From Streptococcus thoraltensis DSM 12221 (lineage in GTDB: Bacteria > Bacillota > Bacilli > Lactobacillales > Streptococcaceae): a stretch of DNA of 64,000 bases. Below, in pieces: positions 1-8,676 of the stretch (within the stretch, counting starts at the first letter, position 1; each line of letters begins with the position of its first letter). The translations under genes and the position numbers were made by a program. The notes below the pieces were generated by a model. That model was given only the letters and a program-made list of their open reading frames with translations, did not search any database and was not told where the DNA came from. The stretch lies in the NCBI RefSeq assembly GCF_000380145.1, contig NZ_KB904620.1, positions 96,508 through 160,507 on the forward strand. Direction: 5' to 3'.

Positions 1-21
1 AAGTTAATTCATTTGACTATA
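1..21. repeat. Element A, right end only
   Basis: The first 21 bases match the right terminal inverted repeat of the interspersed element A seen repeatedly in this window (ending ATTTGACTATA). The rest of the copy lies outside the window. Confidence 0.75.
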
Positions 22-157
22 ACATAAGCCTAAAAAGAACTTGAGGGGGAGATGCTATTTAAAGGTGATGTCGTGTGTCTCACCTTGATGCTAATACTTG
101 CTTTAGTTAGTAACAGAGACTTCTAAGATTTCCTGGCTTTGTGATATTCTTTCAGGT

Positions 158-173
158 TAGCCTAGCTAGGCTA
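158..173. promoter_or_regulatory. 16-bp perfect palindrome upstream of the two-component system
   Basis: TAGCCTAGCTAGGCTA is a perfect palindrome 68 bp before the response-regulator start codon. Its position would suit an operator. I see no convincing -35/-10 pair around it, and the binding protein is unknown. Confidence 0.4.
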
Positions 174-241
174 GTGGTTGGAAAGATGAGTGAGAAATAA
201 AACAGCGACTGACGATTTTGATAGAAAGATGAGGAGCAATC

Positions 242-925
242 ATGTATACAATCTATGTAGCTGATGACGAAAAGTCCATTCGTGACTTAATCAAGACGTT
301 TTTACAAAAGGAAGATATGGACGTCAAAACCTTTGAGACGGGTGATCAGCTCTTATTAGCTTTTATGGAAAGGCAGGCTGACCTTGTTGTTTTAGATGTT
401 ATGATGCCAGGTACCGATGGTTTTAGTATTGCTAGAAAAATCAGGCAAGTTTCCCAAGTACCCATCTTTTTATTGACTGCGTTGGATTCTGATCAAAATT
501 ATATTGATGGATTCAAGACAGGGATAGATGATTATTTTACCAAACCCTTTTCTCCCATCAAGTTAGCACTTAGAATTAAAGCAATCCTAGCTAGACAGCC
601 TTTTACAACAACGGTTACAGAACTAAGTTTTGAAGGATTACGTCTTATGAGCGCTCCTCCTCAGCTAATGATAAAGGATCACATTATCAGTTTAACGAAC
701 ACAGAATATAAAGTCATGAAGCTCCTTCTAACAGAGCCAAACCGTTCTGTTTCTAGAGAACAGTTACTTGATGAGGTTTGGGGGATTGATAGCGACGTGG
801 AGACACGAGTGACAGATGATACGATTAAACGATTACGTCAAAAATTAAGGCAGGTGGACAGTCATGTCATTATTGAAACGGTTTGGGGATATGGCTTCAA
901 ATTGTCTAAAAAAGAAGTCTCCTAA
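242..925 (+). CDS. OmpR/PhoB-family response regulator
   Basis: This is a 227-residue DNA-binding response regulator. The receiver domain (about 1-115) has the acidic pair Asp8/Asp9, phospho-acceptor Asp52 (VVLDVMMPG) and Lys101 (YFTKPF). The C-terminal winged helix (about 125-225) has the family signature ending WGYGFKL. A GAGGAG ribosome site precedes the ATG. The 3' end overlaps the histidine kinase gene by 62 bp, so the pair is translationally coupled. The four 11-bp repeats just after the kinase gene are a plausible target of this regulator. I do not recognise which named streptococcal system this is, so no symbol is given. Confidence 0.95.
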   Translation: MYTIYVADDEKSIRDLIKTFLQKEDMDVKTFETGDQLLLAFMERQADLVVLDVMMPGTDGFSIARKIRQVSQVPIFLLTALDSDQNYIDGFKTGIDDYFTKPFSPIKLALRIKAILARQPFTTTVTELSFEGLRLMSAPPQLMIKDHIISLTNTEYKVMKLLLTEPNRSVSREQLLDEVWGIDSDVETRVTDDTIKRLRQKLRQVDSHVIIETVWGYGFKLSKKEVS

Positions 926-2375
926 AGCACCAAGTTTAAGGGCTATTCTCTTAAAACGGCCCTTTTTAGTTATTGCTGGGACCTTTTTACTCCTATTTCT
1001 AGGATTTAACATTGCAGTAACGCGGTTGGTGAATACCCAGACTCGCTCTGCGATTCAGTCGCAATTCAACCGTTTAGATATTCTTTACCGGTCAGAAAAA
1101 GTAAAACTAGAATCAGAAGCACTGGTGGGGACGTCATATCTCATTATGGATAAGCAGTTTAAACCAGTATATGTCTCTGAAAGCCTGTCGCACCAGGAAG
1201 ATGAAGAATTGATTGAAGCACTAACAGATTACGTTGAGAGACGACAGCGCTTCTGGTCGGTTGACAAGGATGATGACGAGACAGACGATGAGAAGAAAAT
1301 TGTTTTGGACCGTCAAGTTCAGAGCCGTCTTAGTAAACGTTCAGGTCTGGTGAGAGTCGATGATGAGAGCTACACTATTAGGTTACAAAAATATTTTGGC
1401 AAGCTGGCTGGTGATCATATCGATAGAACGCAACGACATCAAGCGCAGACTTACTATGTCATCGCTTTTGCTAATATTACTCCCATTCAAGATTGGTTGA
1501 TAGGTGTCAACATTATTTTAGGGATTTTGCTATTGCTAAGTGCTTTAATGCTATTAGTTTTCGTTCAATCCATTGCTAGGAAAACTCAAAAAGATTTTCA
1601 GAAGCTAAGCTACTATTTAGCGGCTATTGGTGAGAGGTCCGAGGAACGCACGGAGCCGATGTTGCGTTATCAGGAATTTCAGGAATTAGGGCAGGCAGCG
1701 ACTCGCATGGATGACTTGATTAGTCGCCATCAAGAAAGTCAAAAAATCTTTTTCCAAAACGCATCACATGAATTGCGCACCCCCTTAACGTCCATTAAAG
1801 GTTATGCTGAAGGGCTAAAAGCAGGTCTTTTAACAGATTCTTCATTAGCAGCTGAAACTATTTACCAAGAAAGTCAAAAAATGTCGCACTTGATTGATGA
1901 CATTTTAACCCTATCACGTTTAGAAGTTCAAAGTGATAACTTGACGCTAGAGCGTTTTGCCATTAACGACTTTCTTTATGATATTTCTTGGCGTTTTGAA
2001 CATCAGATAAAATCAGCTAATCTAATCTTGCTACATGAATTTCCAGCAGGTCATTTTGATATTATTGCCGATGAAGACTTGCTAGACAGAGCTCTTTCAA
2101 CGATTATTAGCAATGCTATTCGTTACGCTAAAAGAACCATCCGCATTAGCTATGAGCTATCTTCTCACAGTCTAAGGATTAGTATTGCAAATGATGGTCC
2201 TCCAATTATTCAGAAAGATCTTCCTCATATTTTTGATCGTTTTTATAAAGGGGAATCAGGTCATTTTGGCATTGGTCTGGCTATCGCTAAGGAGATTGTG
2301 AGTCAGCACGGAGGTGATATTATAGTCTCTTCAAATCAGCAAGAAACTCGCTTTACTCTTTATCTTCCACAGTGA
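864..2375 (+). CDS. Membrane sensor histidine kinase
   Basis: This 503-residue kinase has two membrane segments (about 34-55 and 211-236) enclosing an extracytoplasmic sensor region of about 155 residues. It continues with a linker, the dimerisation/H-box helix with phospho-accepting His302 (ASHELRTP), an N box (IISNAIRYAK), a G1 box (NDGPP), an F box (IFDRFYKG) and a G2 box (FGIGLAIAKE). The ATG at 864 lies inside the regulator gene but has AGGTGG eight bases upstream and is preferred over the ATG at 891. The sensor domain is not one I recognise. The sensor region contains a very acidic stretch (about 130-142) that might bind cations; that is a guess. Confidence 0.93.
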   Translation: MSLLKRFGDMASNCLKKKSPKAPSLRAILLKRPFLVIAGTFLLLFLGFNIAVTRLVNTQTRSAIQSQFNRLDILYRSEKVKLESEALVGTSYLIMDKQFKPVYVSESLSHQEDEELIEALTDYVERRQRFWSVDKDDDETDDEKKIVLDRQVQSRLSKRSGLVRVDDESYTIRLQKYFGKLAGDHIDRTQRHQAQTYYVIAFANITPIQDWLIGVNIILGILLLLSALMLLVFVQSIARKTQKDFQKLSYYLAAIGERSEERTEPMLRYQEFQELGQAATRMDDLISRHQESQKIFFQNASHELRTPLTSIKGYAEGLKAGLLTDSSLAAETIYQESQKMSHLIDDILTLSRLEVQSDNLTLERFAINDFLYDISWRFEHQIKSANLILLHEFPAGHFDIIADEDLLDRALSTIISNAIRYAKRTIRISYELSSHSLRISIANDGPPIIQKDLPHIFDRFYKGESGHFGIGLAIAKEIVSQHGGDIIVSSNQQETRFTLYLPQ

Positions 2376-2381
2376 TTAGTC

Positions 2382-2425
2382 TTTGCCACAATTTTGCCAC
2401 AACTTTACCCCAAAATTTCCCAACA
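2382..2425 (+). promoter_or_regulatory. Tandem 11-bp repeat operator before the PepSY gene
   Basis: Four direct repeats start at 2382, 2393, 2404 and 2416: TTTGCCACAA, TTTGCCACAA, TTTACCCCAA and TTTCCCAACA. They begin seven bases after the kinase stop codon. A -10 box (TATACT, 2444-2449) lies downstream, so the last repeat covers the expected -35 position. Direct repeats of about 11 bp in that position are how PhoB/OmpR-family activators usually bind. Assignment to the adjacent regulator is inference. Confidence 0.65.
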
Positions 2426-2482
2426 TTTTAAAGCAATCTCTTGTATACTAAGGGTATCATATATAAGAAAAGAGGAATAGTT

Positions 2483-3091
2483 ATGAAAAAATTAATTCGT
2501 TTTGCGATGGCTTTCTTAGTCATTTTAGGAGTAGGATTTGGTGGATACTTTGTTTATCAGCAATCACAATTTAAGGTTTCAGAATCAACAGCCAAGAAAA
2601 CAGCGATGACAGATGCCAATCTAAAAGCTAAAGACATCACAAGAACAACGGTTGAAAAAAGTCTTGATGATGGTATGGCAGTCTATGAAATTGATTTAAC
2701 CACTGTAGATGGCGAGTACGAATACACAATTGATGGAAAGACAGGTGACATCATTACACGAGATGCTGAATTGTCAAACCTAAAGCAGTCCTCATCTAGA
2801 GCTTTAGAAAGTGAGACTGCAGACACTTCGTCAACTTCAAAAACATCAACCGCTTCCTCATCTTCTGCCAACATCAGTGCTGCTGATGCGAACAAAATTG
2901 CGTTAAAAGATGCCGGTCTAACAGAAGACCAGATTACTAATTTGGAAACGGAAGAAGACACCAAGAATGGTAATTTGTACTATGAGATCGAATTTGATAA
3001 TCCAGCTACCAATGAAGAACACAGCTACGACATTGATGCACGAACAGGAAAGATTGTCCACAAAACAAAAGAACCGTTAGACAACTACTAA
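2483..3091 (+). CDS. PepSY-domain secreted or membrane-anchored protein
   Basis: A 202-residue protein with an N-terminal membrane anchor or uncleaved signal (about 5-25) and two PepSY-like repeats. The first is about 30-95 (YEIDLTTVDGEYEYTIDGKTGDII) and the second about 130-200 (YEIEFDNPATNEEHSYDIDARTGKIV), joined by a Ser/Thr-rich linker. PepSY domains are linked to peptidase inhibition or envelope sensing. The start chosen is ATG 2483 with AGAGGAA 12 bases upstream; a longer reading frame from TTG 2441 would overlap the promoter. Its position behind the two-component genes and the repeat operator suggests it belongs to that regulon. Confidence 0.85.
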   Translation: MKKLIRFAMAFLVILGVGFGGYFVYQQSQFKVSESTAKKTAMTDANLKAKDITRTTVEKSLDDGMAVYEIDLTTVDGEYEYTIDGKTGDIITRDAELSNLKQSSSRALESETADTSSTSKTSTASSSSANISAADANKIALKDAGLTEDQITNLETEEDTKNGNLYYEIEFDNPATNEEHSYDIDARTGKIVHKTKEPLDNY

Positions 3092-3118
3092 CTGTAATTA
3101 CTACTAAAAAATATTAAA

Positions 3119-3236
3119 AGCAAGAAGCAGTGCCAAAGTGAACTGCTCCCTTTAGAGCTTTCAGTGACATGTTTATTCTTTCACTAGCCACTTGACAGGG
3201 AGCAGTTCATATCAAGGCTACCTAGCTTCTTTTTTT
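3119..3236. other. Long inverted repeat ending in a T-tract (terminator or small RNA candidate)
   Basis: A perfect 13-bp inverted repeat (3139-3151 with 3197-3209, TGAACTGCTCCCT) encloses about 45 bp that can form an inner CAGTGA/TCACT stem. Seven Ts follow at 3230-3236. This could be the terminator of the PepSY gene or the 3' part of a small RNA. The T-tract abuts element A. Confidence 0.5.
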
Positions 3237-3449
3237 ATAGCCTTTTGAAGTAGCTTTGATACATGGTCACTTTCGACTTGCCCTACTTATACTCAATGAA
3301 AAGCAAAAGCAGACTAGGCGACACAGATAGCAGATAGAACTGTCTTCATTAAATCAAGTCCACAAGATCTGCTTTTGATTTTCGAAGAGTACCAAGTACT
3401 GTCTGCGTCTCACTTTCTTGTTCTGAAAGTTAATTCATTTGACGATATA
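3236..3449 (+). repeat. Element A with nested element B
   Basis: Full composite copy. The outer ends match the element A inverted repeats. Element B occupies about 3290-3391 (TACTCAATG ... GAAGAGTA). The copy is closely related to the inverted copy at 5157-5375 on the other side of holA (both read CTACTTATACTC at the left junction and CACTTTCTTG near the right end). The remaining spacer, 3450-4035, has no gene I can support. It holds a short TATAGTT/AGACTATA palindrome near 3488 that may be an element tip remnant. Confidence 0.85.
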
Positions 3450-4038
3450 TTCGTGTGGCTGCTCGTAGTCTGTCGGGTGCATGAATATAGTTAAAAGACT
3501 ATAATTTAGCCCCATTAGATAAGTGTTATTCGTTTTAAGAGGCAGTCAAGTGGTCTTTATTTACCGACTGCTTAGCTTTTATCAGGAAGCTTCATTTCGC
3601 AGAACTAAGCTGACAAAATCACTGCTTCGCATGAACTATTTTTGCCTTACACATCTTTGACTTTGATGTTGGTACAAACTAATGCTTACAAATAGGGTAT
3701 TCCACTGTCATAAGAACAGGGTAAAACATTTCAAAGAGTAAAGACATTGATATTCTTTTTTGGGTCACATTTATACTAGCCGTATTTCATTACTCATACG
3801 TCACTTCAATAGCTTTTCATTAACTTAAAAATAATTGTCAATCAAAAACAGCACATTATTTTAAGCAAAATACTGTGACATGGAAGTCTTATTGAGCATA
3901 GAGAGATTCATATTTGTGTTGATTGTGTCCGGGTGAAGTGACCGCTATTGTGCTAAGTTTAATGATGTGTATAATAATGTTTTGCCTTGGAGCTGATTTG
4001 TAACTGCTGTTAGAAATAGTAAGTCTTATTAAAAAATA

Positions 4039-4054
4039 TGTTACAATGTGTCTA
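4039..4054 (+). promoter_or_regulatory. Extended -10 promoter for holA (leaderless)
   Basis: TG-T-TACAAT (-10 at 4042-4047) is followed by six bases and then ATG 4054, so transcription should start at the initiator codon. There is no Shine-Dalgarno sequence before ATG 4054 or ATG 4063. Confidence 0.6.
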
Positions 4055-5103
4055 TGATTGCAATGGAAGAAATGGAAACCCTAACCTTAAAAAATCTCCC
4101 CTTGATTACGTTAATCACAGGTGAAGACTTGGGTCAATATACTCAACTAAAGGAGCTATTCTTAACACAGATAGGCTATGATTCTTCAGATTTGAATATG
4201 ACTTATTTTGATTTAAGCATGGTGCCTTACAGTGACGCCGCTTTAGATTTAGAGAGTCTGTCTTTTTTTGCAGAAGAAAAAGTCGTCCTTTTAGATCATT
4301 TTTTAGACATCACAACTGCCAACAAATCCTATCTCTCTGACAAGGAGTTGAAGCAATTTGAGGCCTATGTTGAAAATCCTGTGGAAACAACGCGATTGGT
4401 CATTTTTGCTCCTGGAAAGCTAGATGGACGGAGCCGTTTGACCAAACGTTTAAAGCGAGATAGTCGCCTTTTTGAAGCCGCACCTTTAAAAGACCAGGAA
4501 CTGAGTGCCTATCTTCAGCATTACGCACAAAAACATAATCTTCATTTTGAAGAAGCCGCACTTGAGGCTTTATTGATTAAGTCCAACTTTGATTTTTCAG
4601 ATAGTCTTAACAATCTGGCTTTTTTAGAAAGTTACAAAAAACAAGGTACCATCACGACTGATGACATTCAAGAAGCCATTCCTAAAACCCTTCAGGATAA
4701 CATTTTTGACTTAACAAAGCTAATGTTAAATAGTGAGGTTGATGCTGTCCAAAGTCTTGTCAAGGATTTACGCTTGCAAGGAGAAGATGATGTCAAGTTG
4801 ATTCCTGTTATTCTGGGACAATTTCGTATGTTTTTACAGGTTAATATACTGGCTAAGCGAGGAAAGACCGAGCAACAGATTGTTCAGGATTTGTCAGATA
4901 TTTTAGGGCGCAAGGTCAATCCTTATCAAGTAAAATTTGCCTTGCGAGATTCCGCTCACCTTAGTTTGACATTTCTTCAAAACAGTATCAGCTACTTGAT
5001 AGAAGCTGATTATCACATTAAGCAAGGATTGGTTGATAAGGACTATCTTTTTGATATTGCTTTATTAAAAATAATGATGAAAACAGCAAAGATGTCAAGA
5101 TGA
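4054..5103 (+). CDS. holA: DNA polymerase III delta subunit (clamp-loader)
   Basis: About 349 residues, the usual length for HolA. It opens the sliding clamp as part of the clamp-loader with DnaX and HolB. Diagnostic stretches are the N-terminal ITGEDLGQY, the mid-protein APLKDQELSAYL, and the C-terminal helical domain (KFALRDSAHLSLTFLQ ... EADYHIKQGL). Start choice is uncertain: GTG 4048, ATG 4054, ATG 4063 and ATG 4072 are all in frame. ATG 4054 is chosen because it coincides with the predicted transcription start. The gene sits between two inverted copies of composite element A/B. Its usual upstream streptococcal neighbours comEA-comEC are absent. Confidence 0.93.
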   Translation: MIAMEEMETLTLKNLPLITLITGEDLGQYTQLKELFLTQIGYDSSDLNMTYFDLSMVPYSDAALDLESLSFFAEEKVVLLDHFLDITTANKSYLSDKELKQFEAYVENPVETTRLVIFAPGKLDGRSRLTKRLKRDSRLFEAAPLKDQELSAYLQHYAQKHNLHFEEAALEALLIKSNFDFSDSLNNLAFLESYKKQGTITTDDIQEAIPKTLQDNIFDLTKLMLNSEVDAVQSLVKDLRLQGEDDVKLIPVILGQFRMFLQVNILAKRGKTEQQIVQDLSDILGRKVNPYQVKFALRDSAHLSLTFLQNSISYLIEADYHIKQGLVDKDYLFDIALLKIMMKTAKMSR

Positions 5104-5156
5104 GATAAGAGTAGCGCACAAAACAAATGACCTTTGTTAAACCAGTTTTTCGAGTT

Positions 5157-5375
5157 TATAATCAAATGAATTAACTTTCAGAACAAGAAAGTGAGACGCG
5201 GACAGTACTTGATTACTCTTCGAAAATTAACAGCAGACCTTGTTGACTTGATTTGAAGAAGACAGTTCTATCTGCTATCTGTGTCGCCTAGTCTGCTTTT
5301 GCTTTTGATTTTCATTGAGTATAAGTAGGGCAAGTCGAAAGTGACCATGTAGCAAAGTGAATGCAAAAGACTATA
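5157..5375 (-). repeat. Element A with nested element B, inverted copy
   Basis: Inverted relative to the copy at 3236-3449. The outer ends read TATAATCAAATGAATTAAC on the left and AAAAGACTATA on the right. Element B runs about 5214-5321. Together with the other copy it forms an inverted repeat of about 210 bp around holA. Confidence 0.85.
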
Positions 5376-5438
5376 TTTTGCTAGACAGTGGTAGTGTATT
5401 TATTGTGAATTGTAGTACAAACTTCATAGGCAAATCTC

Positions 5439-5467
5439 TTGAAAGCATTCTCAAAAAAGGTTAAGAT
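5439..5467 (+). promoter_or_regulatory. sodA promoter
   Basis: TTGAAA (5439-5444), 17-bp spacer, TAAGAT (5462-5467). It lies about 33 bp before the sodA start codon, so the leader is short and contains the GAAAGAGG ribosome site. Confidence 0.6.
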
Positions 5468-5499
5468 TAAGGTATCAAATAAATGAAAGAGGTACTAAC

Positions 5500-6105
5500 A
5501 TGGCAATTACATTACCAGAACTTCCATATGCCTACGATGCACTTGAGCCACAATTTGATGCGGAGACAATGACTCTTCACCATGATAAACACCATGCGAC
5601 ATACGTGAACAACGCAAATGCTGCTTTGGAAAAACACCCTGAAATCGGTGAAGACCTTGAAGCTCTTTTGTCAGATGTCAACAGCATTCCTGAAGACATT
5701 CGTCAAGCGCTTATCAACAATGGCGGTGGACATCTTAACCATGCCCTTTTCTGGGAACTTCTTTCACCAGAAAAAACAGAAATTACAGAAGATGTGAAAG
5801 CAGCCATTGATGAAGCTTTCGGTTCATTTGAAGCCTTCCAAGAAAAATTCACTACAGCAGCTACAACACGCTTTGGTTCAGGTTGGGCTTGGTTAGTTGT
5901 TAACGCTGAAGGTAAACTCGAGGTCACATCAACACCAAACCAAGACACTCCACTTATGGAAGGTAAAAAACCAATCCTTGGACTTGATGTTTGGGAACAT
6001 GCTTATTACCTTAACTACCGTAATGTCCGTCCAAACTACATTAAAGCCTTCTTTGAAATCATCAACTGGAATAAGGTTGACGAACTTTACAAAGCTGCTA
6101 AATAA
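5500..6105 (+). CDS. sodA: Manganese/iron superoxide dismutase
   Basis: A 201-residue cytoplasmic superoxide dismutase that converts superoxide to hydrogen peroxide and oxygen. Length and motifs are typical of the family. Metal ligands are visible at His27, His81, Asp163 and His167 ([11 protein letters not shown] signature). GAAAGAGG precedes the ATG. It is transcribed from its own promoter and followed by a clear terminator, so it is monocistronic. Streptococcal homologues usually prefer manganese; that is family knowledge rather than something visible here. Confidence 0.98.
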   Translation: MAITLPELPYAYDALEPQFDAETMTLHHDKHHATYVNNANAALEKHPEIGEDLEALLSDVNSIPEDIRQALINNGGGHLNHALFWELLSPEKTEITEDVKAAIDEAFGSFEAFQEKFTTAATTRFGSGWAWLVVNAEGKLEVTSTPNQDTPLMEGKKPILGLDVWEHAYYLNYRNVRPNYIKAFFEIINWNKVDELYKAAK

Positions 6106-6112
6106 TTTAAAG

Positions 6113-6136
6113 AGAGTGGGGAAACCTACTCTTTTT
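6113..6136 (+). terminator. sodA terminator
   Basis: AGAGTGGG-GAAA-CCTACTCT followed by a T-run, eight bases after the sodA stop codon. Confidence 0.8.
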
Positions 6137-6220
6137 GTTTAGCTATTTGAAAAATCTGATAATTTTGACAAAGCTGTCCATTAATCTTAAATAGTTTATT
6201 GAAAAATTTCCTCGAAACAA

Positions 6221-6248
6221 TTGAAAAATGTCAAATTTCCTTTATAAT
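6221..6248 (+). promoter_or_regulatory. Promoter of the serine hydrolase gene
   Basis: TTGAAA (6221-6226), 16-bp spacer, TATAAT (6243-6248), about 22 bp before the GTG start at 6271. Confidence 0.6.
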
Positions 6249-6270
6249 ATTAGAGGTTAGGGGAAAAGTT

Positions 6271-7365
6271 GTGAATTTAAAACGTATCAATCAAATTTTA
6301 TTAGGTGCTATTTTAGTAAGTTTTGTCTTGTTGGTGATTGTCGGCTTTGAAGACTACATCAAGCCTTTTTTTGCTGTAAAAAATGATAAAACGCAACGCA
6401 TTGCTAAAACATCGTCAAGCCGTCGCCAGAAAGAAACGAAAAGTAAAGCATCAAAGACAAAGAAACAGGATTTTCCTGAGAAAAGTCAGGCAGAAAAAGA
6501 TGCTGCCCAGTTAGCAGATTCTGGAATCATGGCAACTTATGGTTTGACGTTTGATTATGCACATATGACCTTGCCCGAAGTTGTTGAGGCTTATATGGAT
6601 TTTCAAGGTATTGATCATAGCAACATAGCCTTTTCTTACAAGGATATAACAACCGGTAAAACTTATTCAATGAATGATACACAGCCAATGACAGCGGGGT
6701 CTACTTATAAGTTACCTCTAAATATGTTGGTTGTTGACAAGGTTGCAAAAGGAAAGCTGTCGATGACAGAACGCTTTGATATTACAAATACGACCTATGA
6801 GTATAAACCAGAGCATGATTCTTATGTGGCTGCCTTCAATGGTGCCATGACAATTCCCGAGATGCAGGAATACTCACTCGTTTATTCGGAGAACACACCG
6901 GCATATGCTCTGGCAGAGCGTTTAGGTGGCATGTCAAAGGCATATAAAAAATTGGATCGCTATGGAAAGTCTAAAGCAAAAATCAAAACTATCCAACGCG
7001 AGGGAAACAAAACGACAACTGATTACTATATTCAAGTGCTCGACTATCTATGGCGTCATCAAAAGAAATACAAAGATATTCTTTATTACATCGATCAATC
7101 TTTCCCAGGTCAATATTATGAAACCTACTTACCTTCTGAAATACAGGTTTATCAAAAACCAGGATATGTTCGTGAAGCCTTGAATATTGATGCGATTGTC
7201 AAAGAAGAAAATCCTTATATGGTTGCCTTATATACCCGTTACTTGGGTGGTTCTGATGAAAATTCAGAAGAAATCAATCCATACGGCTATAATCAATTAA
7301 CTCAAGTTGCCTATGTGATTAACCAATGGCATCGGGTTAACATGAATGGATTAAAAGCAAACTAA
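6271..7365 (+). CDS. Membrane-anchored serine hydrolase (beta-lactamase/PBP-like fold)
   Basis: About 364 residues from GTG 6271, with AGGGGAAAAG just upstream. A longer frame from 6199 overlaps the promoter and is rejected. There is one N-terminal membrane segment (about 8-30), a Lys/Ser-rich linker (45-85), then a class A beta-lactamase-like domain. Ser144-Thr-Tyr-Lys147 fits the SxxK catalytic motif and Ser206-Glu-Asn208 fits SxN. I do not see a confident third KTG-type motif. This points to a cell-wall-associated serine hydrolase, not a resistance enzyme. The substrate is unknown. It has its own promoter and terminator. Confidence 0.82.
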   Translation: MNLKRINQILLGAILVSFVLLVIVGFEDYIKPFFAVKNDKTQRIAKTSSSRRQKETKSKASKTKKQDFPEKSQAEKDAAQLADSGIMATYGLTFDYAHMTLPEVVEAYMDFQGIDHSNIAFSYKDITTGKTYSMNDTQPMTAGSTYKLPLNMLVVDKVAKGKLSMTERFDITNTTYEYKPEHDSYVAAFNGAMTIPEMQEYSLVYSENTPAYALAERLGGMSKAYKKLDRYGKSKAKIKTIQREGNKTTTDYYIQVLDYLWRHQKKYKDILYYIDQSFPGQYYETYLPSEIQVYQKPGYVREALNIDAIVKEENPYMVALYTRYLGGSDENSEEINPYGYNQLTQVAYVINQWHRVNMNGLKAN

Positions 7366-7376
7366 TAAACTGAATC

Positions 7377-7412
7377 AAAAAACGAAGTTGATTTTTTCCA
7401 ACTTCGTTTTTT
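7377..7412. terminator. Bidirectional terminator
   Basis: AAAACGAAGTTG and CAACTTCGTTTT arms with A- and T-tracts on either side. It serves the serine hydrolase gene and possibly queA on the opposite strand. Confidence 0.85.
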
Positions 7413-7518
7413 ATAATGTTTTGAATTAACTGTGATACACCGTCACTTCGACTTGCCGTCCTCAAGTACTGTTCCGCGCCTTCCGTTCCTTGTCCAAAAG
7501 TTAATTCATTTGACTATA
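7412..7518 (+). repeat. Element A, short form without element B
   Basis: 107-bp copy with both inverted ends (TATAATGTTTTGAATTAAC ... TTAATTCATTTGACTATA). The internal site reads CCTCAAGTACTG, which is the empty version of the site where element B sits in other copies. Confidence 0.85.
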
Positions 7519-7529
7519 ATTTGATAGCT

Positions 7530-8576
7530 TTAATCTTCTTTGCAAGAACGTTTGAGGAACATGGCATCCCCAAAACTAAAGAAACGGTATTTTTCATTAA
7601 TGGCGTGCTTGTAGGCATCTAAGATAAAATCACGACCAGCAAATGCTGAGACTAACATGACCAAGGTGGACTTTGGTAAGTGGAAGTTAGTTGAAAAAGC
7701 ATCGACAACAGAAAAATTGTAACCAGGCTTGATAAAGATATTGGTCCAGCCAGAGTCTGCCTCTAGCTTGCCATTGAATTTGTTACCAATGGTTTCAAGT
7801 GTACGGATGGATGTTGTTCCAACAGCAACGACACGACCACCTGCCGCTTTAACTTGATTAAGAGTGTCAGCCGCTTCTTGGCTGAGTTGGTAAAATTCTG
7901 AATGCATTTCGTGTTCATCAACATTTTCGACAGAAACAGGACGGAAGGTTCCAAGTCCTACATGGAGGGTGAGATAGACTAATTTGATACCCTTGGCTTC
8001 GATTTTTTTCAGAAGTTCTGGCGTGAAATGAAGACCAGCAGTAGGAGCGGCAGCAGAACCGTTTTCTTTGGCGTAAACCGTTTGGTAGCGGTCACGGTCG
8101 TCTAGTTTTTCATGGATATAGGGAGGTAGTGGCATTTCGCCTAGACTTTCAAGCACTTCTAGGAAAATCCCATCATATGAAAAGCGAACGATACGACCAC
8201 CGTGTTCAAGTTCTTCGATGATTTCTGCCATGAGGCGTCCATCACCAAAGGTTACTTTTGAGCCAACTTTGAGACGTTTAGCAGGTTTAGCAAGCACTTC
8301 CCAGTCATCTCCAGATGTATTTTTTAAAAGGAGAAATTCGACGTGCCCATGGGTGTCAGGCTTTTCGCCATAAAGCCGGGCTGGGAGGACGCGCGTGTTA
8401 TTTAAGACCAAGGCATCATTAGGATTGAGCTCATCAATGATGTGATCAAAGTGGGTATCTGTCATCTCGTTGGTTACTGGGTCTAAAACTAGCAGTTTTG
8501 AACTATCGCGTTTTTCCAGAGGGGTCTGTGCAATCAGTTCTTCAGGTAAATCAAAATCAAAATCCTTAGTATTCAT
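7530..8576 (-). CDS. queA: tRNA preQ1(34) S-adenosylmethionine ribosyltransferase-isomerase
   Basis: A 348-residue enzyme that transfers and isomerises the ribosyl moiety of SAM onto preQ1 at tRNA position 34, making epoxyqueuosine. The family is recognised from the N-terminal [14 protein letters not shown] segment, [23 protein letters not shown] and the [11 protein letters not shown] block. Length is normal for the family. AAAGGAG precedes the ATG by five bases. It is monocistronic and divergent from nagB. Confidence 0.97.
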   Translation of the reverse strand: MNTKDFDFDLPEELIAQTPLEKRDSSKLLVLDPVTNEMTDTHFDHIIDELNPNDALVLNNTRVLPARLYGEKPDTHGHVEFLLLKNTSGDDWEVLAKPAKRLKVGSKVTFGDGRLMAEIIEELEHGGRIVRFSYDGIFLEVLESLGEMPLPPYIHEKLDDRDRYQTVYAKENGSAAAPTAGLHFTPELLKKIEAKGIKLVYLTLHVGLGTFRPVSVENVDEHEMHSEFYQLSQEAADTLNQVKAAGGRVVAVGTTSIRTLETIGNKFNGKLEADSGWTNIFIKPGYNFSVVDAFSTNFHLPKSTLVMLVSAFAGRDFILDAYKHAINEKYRFFSFGDAMFLKRSCKED

Positions 8577-8676
8577 AGGTCTCCTTTATGTTTTGTTATT
8601 CTTGTCTCTTGAAACAGCATTCCTATTGTAACACTTGTTTTTATATTTGTTTAGTCAGAGGGTTAGAATTCTTGTC

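Noticed and set aside
2683..2964. 93-codon minus-strand frame inside the PepSY gene
   Set aside because: It is an antisense shadow of the Ser/Thr-rich linker, with no ribosome site or promoter.
6271..7365. The serine hydrolase as a beta-lactamase resistance gene
   Set aside because: It has SxxK and SxN but no convincing KTG motif, a membrane anchor and a long linker, and it sits in core genome.
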